Source: Nocardioides sp. (GTDB lineage Bacteria > Actinomycetota > Actinomycetes > Propionibacteriales > Nocardioidaceae). Taken from it: 64,000 nt of DNA. The notes below the pieces were generated by a model. That model worked only from the letters and a program-made list of their open reading frames with translations, searched no databases and was not told where the DNA came from. Each line of letters begins with the position of its first letter. The first letter of the stretch is position 1. Shown here in pieces: positions 25,202-33,939 of this stretch. The stretch covers positions 124,001 to 188,000 of the forward strand of contig NZ_JASEEQ010000002.1 in NCBI RefSeq assembly GCF_030019515.1, given 5' to 3'. The translations under genes were made by a program, and so were the position numbers.

Positions 25202-27538
25202 TCAGAAGCCCCGAGACCCGCCTCCGCCGCCTCCTCCTCGAGACCCACCGCCACCGCCGAAGCCGCGGGAGCCACCACCGCCACCGCCGAAGCCCCCGAA
25301 GCCCCCGAAGCCCCCGCCACCGAAGCCGCGCCCACCTCCGCCGAAGCCGCCGATGCCACCGCCACCGCCGAGGAACGAGCCACCCCCCGACCCGCGGCGC
25401 GCGGCCGCACGTCGCTGCTCGGCCCCGCGCCGGTCGCGCCGAGCCCGGGCGGCGGCGTCGTTGGCGAGGTCGCGCGCCTCCTCGGCCGCCCGCCGCACGG
25501 CGTCGAGCGTGTCGGCGCCGTCGGCGCGCACCAGGGCGTCCTCGGCCTCGGCGAGGGTCGCGCGGGCGGCGCTGCCGACATCTGCGCGATCCACCTCGTC
25601 CCGTGCGTCCGCGACGGCCGCTCCGGCCGCCGCCAGCAGTCGCTGGGCGTCCTCGTAGGCGGCGATGATCGCCGCGACGACGCCGGCGCTCTCGGTGACC
25701 CGACGGCCGAGGGTGTCGAGGTCGTCGCGCAGCGCCAGCAGCGGCGCCTTCGGCTGCCGGGCCCGGTCGCCGAGCCGCGCGGCCTCCGCCTCCAGCTCGG
25801 CGACCGGCGGGACCACGTCGAGGTACGAGATCGCGGTCGGGTTCGCCTCGATCCGGGCACCGACCCCGGCCGCGTCCGCCGCGAGGCGCTGGGCGGTGAG
25901 CGGCAGCTGGGCCGTGAGCTCGGTCAGCTCGCTCTCCCGGTCCCCCGCCGCGGCGGCGTCGGTCGTGATCCGGTCCGCGGTCTGCGCGGCGGCACCGACC
26001 TGCTCCCGCGCGCGCCGGAACTCCTGGGTCGCCATCGAGGAGTCGCTCCGGATCGCCGAGAGCTCGCCGTCCAGGCGCCGACGGGCCAGCGCCGCGGCCT
26101 CGACCCGGTCGCGCACGCCGGTGGTGCAGGAGGCGTCGTACGTCGAGTCCAGGTGCTCGAGCGTGACCCGCGCGTCGGCGATCGCGGCGTCCAGGTCGGC
26201 GCAGCGGGCCTCCAGCGAGGCCAGGTCGGTGGCGAGCGCGGCCCGGTAGTCGTCGAGCCCCTCCAGCCAGGCCACCTGCTCGGCGAGGGCCTCGGCAGCG
26301 GCGCCCAGGCGCAGCGAGGCGTCGCCGAACCGCAGCTGGCCGCCCAGCGCCTCCGCGTCGCGGGCGGCCTGCTCGGCCGCGCCCGGTGCCCCGTCCAGGT
26401 CGCCGGTCCGGTAGCCCTCCGCGCGCCGTCGCTCCAGCAGGCCGGTCAGGTGCCCGGCGGTTCCGCGGAGCGCGGTCACCTGCTCCGGGAGGTCGTCGCG
26501 CAGCCCCTCGAACGCGGTCACCGCCGCCTCGACCCCGGCCAGCTCCGCGTGGGCGGCGCGGAGGTCGGCTGCCGCCGCCGTCACCGGGGCGACCCCGGCG
26601 GTCGCCTCGCCCGCGTCGAGGCGGGCGACCCGCGCGACGTCGTAGGTCTGCGAGAGCGTGAGGTACGCCGCCGTCGCGTGCTCGAGCGCCGCCGTCGCGG
26701 CCCGGTGGTCGGTGCGGACCTGCTTCACCGTGGTGTCGTCGACCGACGGCAGCGAGGCGACCCGCGCGTCGACGTACTCGCGCGCCTGCTCCACGTCCAG
26801 CCACGCGGCGGCCAGGTCGTCGGTGGCGGCCGCCAGCGCCGCGCGGGCCGCGCGCCGGGCCCGGCGCCGGCGAGCCAGCACCAGCCCACCCCAGCCGGCT
26901 CCGCCGACGACCAGCGCCGCCGGGAGGAGGAGCAGCCACGGTCCGGACGACTCGGAGGTGCTGCCGGCCTCCGGGAGCTCGCCGAGGCTCGGCCCGCCGG
27001 TCGACGGCGGACCGTTCCCGCCGCCATTCCCGCCGCCGGCGCCGCGCGCGTACGCGCGGGCGTAGATCGCCAGGCCGTCGACCATGCCACGCGTCCACTG
27101 GCCGTTGCCGAAGCTCGCGCCCATGCCGTCGACCTCCGCGCGCTCGCGGGCCGTCTCGAACCGGTCCTGGGCGCGACCGTCGTAGTGGCTGGCGAGCCGC
27201 CGGTCCTCGGTCGCGACGGCCAGCACCAGGAGCGACTCTCCCCGGCCCGGCCGGAACCCCCAGCCTCCGCACCGTTCACGCTCGTCGAGGACCCGGTCGT
27301 AGAGGTCCTCCCCGTCGGTGGAGCGGTAGCTGAGCACCTTGACGACGATCCCGTCGCCGAACGCGGCGGCCGCCTGCTCGATGCGCGCGTCGTCGAGCAC
27401 CCCGGCGCCGTCGACGACGGTGGCCCCGGAGCAGACCGGCTCCTCGGCGCTCGCCACGACGATCACGGCCGGGGCGGGCCCGCCGGAACCGAGCACCAGG
27501 GCCACGAGTACGCCCGAGCCGGCGAGAAGCCTTCGCAT
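25202..27538 (-). CDS. TPM-domain surface protein with Gly-rich tail
   Basis: This 778-residue protein has a signal peptide (1-30), then a TPM domain (about 36-160) of the type once called TPM_phosphatase, with GATVVDGAGVLDD and the Arg/Gly-rich GRGESLLVLAV. A linker and one membrane segment at about 205-225 (WLLLLPAALVVGGAGWGGLVLA) come next, and then a basic stop-transfer sequence. Residues 235-700 are long, charged and Ala-rich with coiled-coil character. The last 60 residues are almost all Gly, with Phe, Arg and Ser. TPM proteins act at the cell envelope in plants and bacteria, but the actinobacterial role is unknown. ATG 27547 is another possible start. It probably shares an operon with the downstream 134-residue protein. 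Confidence 0.75.
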   Translation of the reverse strand: MRRLLAGSGVLVALVLGSGGPAPAVIVVASAEEPVCSGATVVDGAGVLDDARIEQAAAAFGDGIVVKVLSYRSTDGEDLYDRVLDERERCGGWGFRPGRGESLLVLAVATEDRRLASHYDGRAQDRFETARERAEVDGMGASFGNGQWTRGMVDGLAIYARAYARGAGGGNGGGNGPPSTGGPSLGELPEAGSTSESSGPWLLLLPAALVVGGAGWGGLVLARRRRARRAARAALAAATDDLAAAWLDVEQAREYVDARVASLPSVDDTTVKQVRTDHRAATAALEHATAAYLTLSQTYDVARVARLDAGEATAGVAPVTAAAADLRAAHAELAGVEAAVTAFEGLRDDLPEQVTALRGTAGHLTGLLERRRAEGYRTGDLDGAPGAAEQAARDAEALGGQLRFGDASLRLGAAAEALAEQVAWLEGLDDYRAALATDLASLEARCADLDAAIADARVTLEHLDSTYDASCTTGVRDRVEAAALARRRLDGELSAIRSDSSMATQEFRRAREQVGAAAQTADRITTDAAAAGDRESELTELTAQLPLTAQRLAADAAGVGARIEANPTAISYLDVVPPVAELEAEAARLGDRARQPKAPLLALRDDLDTLGRRVTESAGVVAAIIAAYEDAQRLLAAAGAAVADARDEVDRADVGSAARATLAEAEDALVRADGADTLDAVRRAAEEARDLANDAAARARRDRRGAEQRRAAARRGSGGGSFLGGGGGIGGFGGGGRGFGGGGFGGFGGFGGGGGGSRGFGGGGGSRGGGGGGGSRGF
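25204..25390 (-). repeat. Gly-rich codon repeat tract in the TPM gene
   Basis: The minus strand reads as irregular GGN repeats (GGCGGTGGC-type triplets) coding FGGGG, GGFGG and SRGFGGGG-like units. It is low-complexity DNA likely to slip and hard to assemble. Confidence 0.7.
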
Positions 27539-27624
27539 GCCGCACATCGTGCCCTGTGCGATCGGTGGTCGACCACCGCCGCACCGGAGCCGGAGACCCG
27601 GACCGTGATCTGGGCCACGCGGAT

Positions 27625-27651
27625 TAAGACGCCGTCTCAGCCCGCCGATCG
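27625..27651 (+). promoter_or_regulatory. Flagellar-type (sigma-28/WhiG-FliA) promoter of the chemoreceptor gene
   Basis: TAAG (27625-27628), 15 bases, GCCGATCG (27644-27651). The sigma-28 consensus is TAAA-N15-GCCGATAA, so the spacing is exact and 9 of 12 bases agree. It lies about 100 bases before ATG 27754. Confidence 0.6.
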
Positions 27652-27753
27652 GGACCTCGGCGACACGGAGGACCTGCGGGGGTGACGGGTCGCGTTCTCG
27701 GGCGATCCAGAAGAGACCGTCGCCAGGCGGCCAGACGCGAGGAGCTCGCCACC

Positions 27754-29403
27754 ATGTCAACAACGACCACCACCCCAACGCAGCCGCTGGCCTCCGGACG
27801 GCCCGGACGGCCCGGACGGCATCTGATGCGCTGGTTCGACAACCGGCGGCTGCGCACCAAGGTGCTCGCCGTCTCGCTGATCGGCATCGTGCTCGCGGGG
27901 ACCATCGGCCAGCTGGCCATCATCGAGATGGGCAACATCGCCGACGAGGCGGCCGCCATCGAGACCGAGGGAATGAAGCCGGTCGGACACGTCAACACCG
28001 TGCGCGAGGCGTTCCTGCAGACCCGGATCGACGCCACCGAGGATGAGCTGCAGGTCACCGACGGCCCCGCGCACGACGCCTACCTCGCCGACATCGACGC
28101 CGTCGACGCCGCGCTCGCCACGTTCGACAAGGACCTGGACCCCGAGGACCTGCAGATGATGGCGGACTTCCGGGCGAACTGGGCCGCCTACACCGAGCTC
28201 GCCGGCGGCGAGGTCCTCGACCTCGCGAGGCAGGGCAAGATGACCGAGCTCACCGCGCTCAGGGCCCAGGAGGTCGTGCCGCTGGTCGACGCGATGGGGC
28301 AGACCCTGGACGATCTCGAGGCCATGATCAACGGCGAGGCGGCCGCCTCGGTCGAGCAGGCTCGCTCGACGTACACGAACGCGCGCACCATCGTCTACCT
28401 CGGACTGGGGCTCGGCCTGCTGCTGACCCTGGCGCTATCCCTGTTCGTCGCCCGTCGGATCACCCGGCCGATCGACCAGACCGCCGTCGCCCTGCGGGGT
28501 CTCGCGGACGGCGAGCTCGCCCAGTACCTCGACCTCGACACCACCGACGAGGTCGGGCAGATGGCGACCGCGCTGAACGTCGCCAGCGGCCGCCTGGCCG
28601 AGGCGATGTCCGACATCGCCGCCAACGCCGAGACCCTCGCGTCCGCCTCCCAGGAGCTGTCCAGCGTGTCCGGGCAGATGTCCGGGTCGGCCCAGGAGTC
28701 GGCGACCCAGGCGGGCGTGGTGTCCAGCGCCGCCGAGCAGGTCTCCCGCAACGTCCAGACCGTCGCCACCGGCACCGAGCAGATGTCGGCCTCGATCCGG
28801 GAGATCGCCCAGAACGCCACCAGCGCCGCGAACGTCGCCGCCGACGCCGTCCGGGTCGCCGACTCGGCGAACGCGACCGTCGCGAAGCTCGGCGAGTCCT
28901 CCTCCGAGGTGGGCAACGTGATCAAGGTGATCAACTCGATCGCGGAGCAGACCAACCTGCTGGCGCTCAACGCGACGATCGAGGCCGCCCGTGCCGGCGA
29001 GGCCGGCAAGGGCTTCGCCGTGGTCGCCAACGAGGTCAAGGAGCTGGCCCAGGAGACCGCCCGCGCCACCGAGGACATCAGCCGCCGGATCGAGACGATC
29101 CAGACCGACACCGAGGCCGCGGTCGCGGCGATCAGCCAGATCTCGGGGATCATCGCCCAGATCAACGACGCCCAGACCACGATCGCCTCGGCGGTCGAGG
29201 AGCAGACCGCGACGACCAACGAGATGTCGCGCAACGTCAACGAGGCGGCGCTGGGCTCGACCGACATCGCCGACAACATCACCGGCGTGGCGCGGTCCTC
29301 CTCCGACACGACCATGGCCGCCGAGAGCACCAGCCAGGCCGCGGAGGAGCTCGCCCGGATGGCGGCCAAGATGCAGCAGCTCGTCGGGCAGTTCCGCTAC
29401 TAG
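27754..29403 (+). CDS. Methyl-accepting chemotaxis protein
   Basis: This 549-residue receptor has membrane segment 1 at about 38-58, an outside four-helix-bundle-type sensor (about 60-205) and membrane segment 2 at about 212-236. A HAMP domain (about 237-290) begins with [20 protein letters not shown], and the cytoplasmic signalling coiled coil runs to the end. The hairpin tip, which contacts CheA and CheW, is at about 399-432 ([20 protein letters not shown], then [14 protein letters not shown]). GAGGAG is 9 bases before ATG. The ligand is unknown; sensor domains of this type bind small molecules. No other chemotaxis or flagellar gene is in the window, but the promoter suggests control by the flagellar sigma factor. 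Confidence 0.92.
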   Translation: MSTTTTTPTQPLASGRPGRPGRHLMRWFDNRRLRTKVLAVSLIGIVLAGTIGQLAIIEMGNIADEAAAIETEGMKPVGHVNTVREAFLQTRIDATEDELQVTDGPAHDAYLADIDAVDAALATFDKDLDPEDLQMMADFRANWAAYTELAGGEVLDLARQGKMTELTALRAQEVVPLVDAMGQTLDDLEAMINGEAAASVEQARSTYTNARTIVYLGLGLGLLLTLALSLFVARRITRPIDQTAVALRGLADGELAQYLDLDTTDEVGQMATALNVASGRLAEAMSDIAANAETLASASQELSSVSGQMSGSAQESATQAGVVSSAAEQVSRNVQTVATGTEQMSASIREIAQNATSAANVAADAVRVADSANATVAKLGESSSEVGNVIKVINSIAEQTNLLALNATIEAARAGEAGKGFAVVANEVKELAQETARATEDISRRIETIQTDTEAAVAAISQISGIIAQINDAQTTIASAVEEQTATTNEMSRNVNEAALGSTDIADNITGVARSSSDTTMAAESTSQAAEELARMAAKMQQLVGQFRY

Positions 29404-29459
29404 TCACCAACGGCCGGGCCGGCGGCATTCGTGCCACCGGCCCGGCCGACACCGGTGAC
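29403..29459 (+). terminator. Terminator hairpin after the chemoreceptor gene
   Basis: CGGCCGGGCCGG (29411-29422) pairs with CCGGCCCGGCCG (29437-29448), with an inner GGC/GCC pair and an outer GTCACC/GGTGAC pair (29403-29408, 29454-29459) that starts in the stop codon. Confidence 0.65.
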
Positions 29460-29583
29460 AGGCTCGCGCTCCGGGCGACGGACAGCACGGTCCTGGTCCC
29501 GGGCGGGTTCACCAGGATGGGGAGTGCGGGCTGGCTGGGCCGGCGCCACGGCGTACGGCGGGTTCTCGCGCGTCCGGCAACAG

Positions 29584-29589
29584 TAGGTT
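29584..29589 (+). promoter_or_regulatory. -10 box (TAGGTT) of the acyl-CoA synthetase-like gene
   Basis: TAGGTT ends 6 bases before GTG 29596; no ribosome site is present. Confidence 0.55.
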
Positions 29590-29595
29590 TGCGCT

Positions 29596-30873
29596 GTGGA
29601 CCACCTCGAGCTGCGCGAGGGCGCCCGGGTCGCGCTGCTGGTGTCGGGGTCGCTCGACTACCTGGACCTGGTGATGTCGCTGCTCGCAGCCGGGATGTTC
29701 CCGATCCCGCTCGACCCCCGGCTGACGGCCTACGAGCGGGAGCGGCTGCTCGCCACCCTGCACCCGGACCTGGTGGTCGACTCCGCCGACCAGGTCGCGG
29801 CGATGGTCGCGAACACCCCCGCCCGGTTCCGCCGGGCGCTCCCGCGGGCCCGCCCCATGCACGTCACCAGCGGCACCACGGGCACCCCGAAGGGCGTCTA
29901 CAGCGGGCTGCTCACCGAGGCCGACGCCGCCGCGCTCGTCGCCGAGGAGCGCGACCTGTGGGGCTTCACGGACGCCGACGTGAACCTGGTCCTCAGCCCG
30001 CTGTACCACTCCGCGCCGCTGCGCTTCGCGATGGGCACCGCGCTGGCCGGCGGGCGCGTGGTCGCCCCGGGCGGCTTCGACCCGGCGCGGATCACCGGGG
30101 CGATCGAGCGCGAGCGGCCGACGACGATGTTCTGCGTGCCGGCGCACCTCCAGCGGCTGTTCGCGCACTGGGACGCGCTGGCCGACTCCGGGGCCGGCCG
30201 GCCCGACCTGTCCTGCTTCCGGCTGGTGGCGCACGCCGGCGCCCCGTGCCCGCCGGCGCTCAAGCGCCGGCTGATCGAGGCGTTCCCGCCCGGGTCGACC
30301 TGGGAGTTCTACGGCTCCACCGAGGGCCAGTTCACCGCGTGCCACAGCGAGGAGTGGCTCGAGCGCCCCGGCACCGTGGGGCGGGCCCGGCCGGGCCGGG
30401 CCCTGGAGGTCGACGCGGACGGCACGATCTGGTGCACGGTGCCGCCGTACGCCCGCTTCGAGTACTTCGGCGATCCGGAGAGGACAGCGACCGCCTGGCG
30501 GGCCCGTCCCGATGGGACGAGTGCGTTCACCGTCGGCGACCTCGGCCGCCTCGACGCGGACGGGTACCTCTACCTCGACGGGCGCCGCGAGGACCTGCTC
30601 ATCACCGGCGGCGTCAACGTCTACCCGCTCGAGGTGGAGAACACGCTGCGCGAGCACCCGGGCGTCGAGGACGTCGCGGTGTACGGCGTCCCCGACGAGC
30701 ACTGGGGCCAGCGGGTGTGCGCCGCGGTGGTCGGCACCGCCACCGCGGCCGAGCTCGACGCGTTCGCACGCGAGCGGCTGGCGCCGCCCAAGCGCCCCAA
30801 GACGTACCGCCATCTCGACGACCTGCCCCGCACCCCGACCGGGAAGGTCCTGCGAGATCAGTTGAGCCGTTAA
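29596..30873 (+). CDS. Short AMP-binding acyl-CoA synthetase-like protein
   Basis: This is a 425-residue adenylate-forming enzyme of the ANL superfamily. It has the P-loop TSGTTGTPKGV at 91-101, the A5-type YGSTEG at about 237-242 and VGDLGRLDADGYLYLDGRREDLLITGGVNVYP (about 313-345, with the hinge Asp-Gly-Arg). The C-terminal catalytic lysine is in RTPTGK. Compared with fatty-acyl-CoA ligases (about 500 residues) it lacks roughly 40 N-terminal residues. The start agrees with a leaderless promoter, so the shortness looks real. It would activate a carboxylic acid as an acyl-AMP and then a CoA thioester; the acid is unknown. Its stop overlaps that of the convergent GlxA-type regulator. Confidence 0.82.
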   Translation: MDHLELREGARVALLVSGSLDYLDLVMSLLAAGMFPIPLDPRLTAYERERLLATLHPDLVVDSADQVAAMVANTPARFRRALPRARPMHVTSGTTGTPKGVYSGLLTEADAAALVAEERDLWGFTDADVNLVLSPLYHSAPLRFAMGTALAGGRVVAPGGFDPARITGAIERERPTTMFCVPAHLQRLFAHWDALADSGAGRPDLSCFRLVAHAGAPCPPALKRRLIEAFPPGSTWEFYGSTEGQFTACHSEEWLERPGTVGRARPGRALEVDADGTIWCTVPPYARFEYFGDPERTATAWRARPDGTSAFTVGDLGRLDADGYLYLDGRREDLLITGGVNVYPLEVENTLREHPGVEDVAVYGVPDEHWGQRVCAAVVGTATAAELDAFARERLAPPKRPKTYRHLDDLPRTPTGKVLRDQLSR

Positions 30874-31814
30874 CCGGCGAAGCGGCGGCGGTACTGCTGC
30901 GGGCTGAGCCCACGCACCCGGCCGAAGTGGTGGCGCAGCGTCGCGGCGTTGCCGAAGCCCACCTCGTCGGCGATCCAGTCGATCGAGTGGTCGGTGCGCT
31001 CGAGCAGCTCCTCGGCCGCCTGGACGCGCTGGCGGGTGACCCACGAGTGCGGCGTGGTGCCGGTCTCGGCACGGAACCGCCGGGCGAAGGTGCGCGGCGA
31101 CATGTGGTTGCGACGGGCCAGGGCCTCGACGCCGAGGTCCTCACCGAGGTTGTCGACGATCCACTCCAGCAGCGGGCCGAGGGTCTCGGCCTCGCAGTCG
31201 GGGACCGCCCGGGCGATGAACTGGGCCTGCCCGCCGTCGCGGTGCGGCGGCACCACGATCCGCCGCGCGGTCGCGGCCGCCGCCCTGGCGCCGAACTGCT
31301 CGCGCACCAGGTGCAGCGAGGCGTCGATCCCGGCCGCCGCGCCGGCGCCGGTGAGCACGTTGCCGTCGTGGCAGTACAGGACGTCGGGCCGGACGTCCGC
31401 CTGCGGGTAGAGGGCGGCCAGCTTGTCGGTGTAGCGCCAATGCGTGGTGCACTCGCGACCGTCGAGCAGGCCGGCCGCGCCGAGCTCGAAGACCCCCGAG
31501 CAGTGCGCGTAGATGATCGCGCCGCGCTCGTACGCCGCGCGCACCGCGTCCATCACGACCGGGTCGTGGCGCAGGAACTCGTACTTCGGGCTCAGGCAGA
31601 CCAGGTCGGCGTCCTCGGTGGCCTCCAGCCCGCGCTCGACGACCAGGTCGTAGTCGGAGCGCCCGCGGACCCGGCCCGGGCGCGGCGTGCAGACCCGGAA
31701 GTCGAAGACCGGGTTGTCGTCCTCGGGGTGGTACGGCTCGCCCCACACCTCGACCAACGAGCCGAGCCCGAACGGCTCCGCCCCGTCCTGGACCACGACC
31801 GCGACCTTGTGCAC
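30870..31814 (-). CDS. GlxA-type AraC family regulator with DJ-1/PfpI domain
   Basis: This 314-residue regulator begins VHKVAVVVQDGAEPF, read as the first strand of a DJ-1/PfpI (class I amidotransferase-like) domain (1-190). Its nucleophile-elbow Cys lies in IYAHCSGVFELGAAGLL. Residues 210-314 are a two-HTH AraC domain: LGVEALARRNHMSPRTFARRF, then HSIDWIADEVGFGNAATLRHHF and LSPQQYRRRF. Such regulators sense small nitrogen compounds or similar ligands. GTG 31814 gives the family start; a longer ATG version would run through the operator. The 15-bp-arm palindrome upstream probably is its binding site, shared with the divergent small gene. Confidence 0.85.
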   Translation of the reverse strand: MHKVAVVVQDGAEPFGLGSLVEVWGEPYHPEDDNPVFDFRVCTPRPGRVRGRSDYDLVVERGLEATEDADLVCLSPKYEFLRHDPVVMDAVRAAYERGAIIYAHCSGVFELGAAGLLDGRECTTHWRYTDKLAALYPQADVRPDVLYCHDGNVLTGAGAAAGIDASLHLVREQFGARAAAATARRIVVPPHRDGGQAQFIARAVPDCEAETLGPLLEWIVDNLGEDLGVEALARRNHMSPRTFARRFRAETGTTPHSWVTRQRVQAAEELLERTDHSIDWIADEVGFGNAATLRHHFGRVRGLSPQQYRRRFAG

Positions 31815-31834
31815 CGGACCAGCCTGCCGCAGAC

Positions 31835-31888
31835 GTGGCAGAAAATCAATGCATACTGTCATTCCTGCCACTCGTGGCAGGAATGACA
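31835..31888. promoter_or_regulatory. 32-bp perfect palindromic operator plus half-site
   Basis: TGTCATTCCTGCCAC (31857-31871), TC, then GTGGCAGGAATGACA (31874-31888) is an uninterrupted palindrome with 15-bp arms. An imperfect half-site GTGGCAGAAAAT lies at 31835-31846, and ATTACTGCCATG at about 31899-31910 is another partial copy. It lies midway between the GlxA-type regulator and the divergent 48-residue gene. Confidence 0.75.
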
Positions 31889-31894
31889 CGCGCG

Positions 31895-31900
31895 CATGAT
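31895..31900 (+). promoter_or_regulatory. -10 box (CATGAT) of the small membrane peptide gene
   Basis: CATGAT ends 7 bases before ATG 31908, one base from TATGAT. The -35 region would fall inside the palindrome, so a bound regulator would block it. Confidence 0.4.
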
Positions 31901-31907
31901 TACTGCC

Positions 31908-32054
31908 ATGACCTCCGTGATCATCCTCCTCGCGATCGTCGCGGTGCTCGGCATCGCCATGATCAAGCTGCTCGCCCACGACGGCCGCGGACCCCAGCGG
32001 CCGCCCACGTCCCACGCCCCGGACCCGCAGTTCCGCTCCCCCTGGGCCGCCTGA
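31908..32054 (+). CDS. 48-residue single-helix membrane peptide
   Basis: The reading frame codes MTSVIILLAIVAVLGIAM, then a short basic and Pro-rich tail ending FRSPWAA. The first 21 residues form one membrane helix with the tail (His, Asp, Arg, Pro, Gln) outside it. I do not recognise a family. Another start at 31896 would add four residues (MITA). The evidence for a real gene is the divergent palindromic operator, the -10 box and the strong terminator directly after the stop. It may be a small regulator of a membrane protein or a toxin-like peptide; neither can be shown from sequence. Confidence 0.55.
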   Translation: MTSVIILLAIVAVLGIAMIKLLAHDGRGPQRPPTSHAPDPQFRSPWAA

Positions 32055-32072
32055 GGCACCAACCCTCGAGAC

Positions 32073-32115
32073 GCACGAAGGCCCGCCCCGGTCATCCCGG
32101 GGCGGGCCTTCGTGC
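32073..32115. terminator. 19-bp stem terminator between the small gene and rpsA
   Basis: The arms 32073-32091 and 32097-32115 pair perfectly around a 5-base TCATC loop, with a T-containing tail (TGTTC) on the plus strand. It serves the small gene and, in reverse, rpsA. Confidence 0.75.
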
Positions 32116-32242
32116 TGTTCAGTCCAGTGTCAGGCTGAGCGTCGTCCGGCGAGTGCGGCCGCAAGGCGGCGGGCCGAAGGCGACCTTGGAGCGAAGCGGT
32201 CGTCGAGGCCCGCCAACACAGCGGACGCTCCGCCGGCGGCGC

Positions 32243-33715
32243 TCAGTTGCCGCCGGTGAGCTTCTCGCGGAGAGCCTGCAGCGCCTCGTCGGAGGCGAGC
32301 GAGCCGCCGTCGGAGGAGCTGGAGTCGTCGGAGCCGCCGCTGGAGTACGACGTGGCCTCGCCGGCCTCGACCTCGGCCTTGGCGGCCTCGGCCTGCTGCT
32401 TGACGTGCGCCTCCCAGCGGGCGTGCGCCTTGGCGTACTGGTCCTCCCAGACCGCACGCTGCTCGTCGAAGCCCTCGAGCCACTCGCCGGTCTCGGGGTC
32501 GAAGCCCTCGGGGTAGACGTAGTTGCCCTGCTCGTCGTAGGTCGCCGCCATGCCGTAGAGCGTGGGGTCGAAGTCCTCGACGTCGGCCGCGGTCGCGGTC
32601 TCGTTGGCCTGCTTGAGCGACAGCGAGATCCGGCGCCGCTCGAGGTCGATGTCGATGATCTTGACCATCACGTCGTCGTTGACCTGGACGACCTGCTCGG
32701 GGATCTCGACGTGACGCTCGGCGAGCTCGGAGATGTGCACCAGGCCCTCGATGCCCTCCTCGACGCGGACGAACGCGCCGAACGGCACCAGCTTGGTGAC
32801 CTTGCCCGGCACGATCTGACCGATCTGGTGGGTCCGGGCGAAGTGCTGCCAGGGGTCCTCCTGCGTCGCCTTGAGCGACAGCGAGACCCGCTCGCGGTCC
32901 ATGTCTACGTCGAGGACCTCGACGGTGACCTCGTCGCCGACGGCGACGACCTCGGACGGGTGGTCGATGTGCTTCCAGGACAGCTCGGAGACGTGGACGA
33001 GGCCATCGACGCCACCGAGGTCCACGAACGCACCGAAGTTGACGATCGAGGAGACGACGCCCTTGCGGATCTGGCCCTTCTGGAGCTGGGTCAGGAAGCC
33101 GTGGCGGACCTCGGACTGGGTCTGCTCGAGCCAGGCGCGGCGCGACAGGACCACGTTGTTGCGGTTCTTGTCGAGCTCGATGATCTTGGCCTCGAGGGTC
33201 TGGCCGACGTAGGGCTGCAGGTCGCGCACGCGGCGCATCTCGACCAGCGAGGCGGGCAGGAAGCCGCGCAGGCCGATGTCGAGGATCAGGCCGCCCTTGA
33301 CGACCTCGATGACGGTGCCCTCGACGACGCCGTCCTCCTCCTTGACCTGCTCGATCGTGCCCCAGGCGCGCTCGTACTGGGCGCGCTTCTTGGACAGGAT
33401 CAGCCGACCCTCCTTGTCCTCCTTCTGGAGGACCAGGGCCTCGACCTCGTCGCCGACCGCGACGACCTCGGAGGGGTCGACGTCGTGCTTGATCGACAGC
33501 TCGCGCGAGGGGATGACGCCCTCGGTCTTGTAGCCGATGTCCAGGAGGACCTCGTCGCGGTCGACCTTGACGATCGTGCCGGCGACGATGTCGCCGTCGT
33601 TGAAGTACTTGATCGTCTCGTCGATGGCGGCGAGGAAGTCCGCTTCGGACCCGATGTCGTTGACCGCGACCTGCGGTGCGTCGTAGTCCGGCAGAACAGA
33701 GATCGTGCTCGTCAT
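32243..33715 (-). CDS. rpsA: 30S ribosomal protein S1
   Basis: S1 binds mRNA at the 30S subunit. The 490-residue product has four S1 OB-fold domains (about 40-107, 125-190, 211-279 and 296-365). Domains 3 and 4 are the best conserved (GVVSSIVNFGAFVDLGGVDGLVHVSEL, then GKVTKLVPFGAFVRVEEGIEGLVHISEL). A charged C-terminal tail with Ser/Asp repeats and EAxxAK segments follows, as in other actinobacteria. Four rather than six domains is normal for this phylum. The translation start at ATG 33715 has only a distant AAGGA, about 12 bases away, and CCTCCC directly before the start. Confidence 0.93.
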   Translation of the reverse strand: MTSTISVLPDYDAPQVAVNDIGSEADFLAAIDETIKYFNDGDIVAGTIVKVDRDEVLLDIGYKTEGVIPSRELSIKHDVDPSEVVAVGDEVEALVLQKEDKEGRLILSKKRAQYERAWGTIEQVKEEDGVVEGTVIEVVKGGLILDIGLRGFLPASLVEMRRVRDLQPYVGQTLEAKIIELDKNRNNVVLSRRAWLEQTQSEVRHGFLTQLQKGQIRKGVVSSIVNFGAFVDLGGVDGLVHVSELSWKHIDHPSEVVAVGDEVTVEVLDVDMDRERVSLSLKATQEDPWQHFARTHQIGQIVPGKVTKLVPFGAFVRVEEGIEGLVHISELAERHVEIPEQVVQVNDDVMVKIIDIDLERRRISLSLKQANETATAADVEDFDPTLYGMAATYDEQGNYVYPEGFDPETGEWLEGFDEQRAVWEDQYAKAHARWEAHVKQQAEAAKAEVEAGEATSYSSGGSDDSSSSDGGSLASDEALQALREKLTGGN

Positions 33716-33927
33716 AAGGGAGGTTGTTCCTTGGGTGGATAGAAGTCGTGCGGGCACGTCGAAGGTCGTCTTTCACCAACCATGGGATGGAAAGCGAGCG
33801 CGTGTCCGCTCCGTCTGGGACCCGGGCAGACCTCCGGCGCAACCTAGAGACTACGCGGGGCGCGAGAAGTTCGTCCAACCGAGCGACCCGGCGGGTGACC
33901 GGCCCCGGTCCCCCGCGGGCCGGGGAC

Positions 33928-33933
33928 TACGCT
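33928..33933 (+). promoter_or_regulatory. -10 box (TACGCT) of the methyltransferase gene
   Basis: TACGCT ends 6 bases before GTG 33940, in the divergent region with rpsA. Confidence 0.5.
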
Positions 33934-33939
33934 CCGAGG

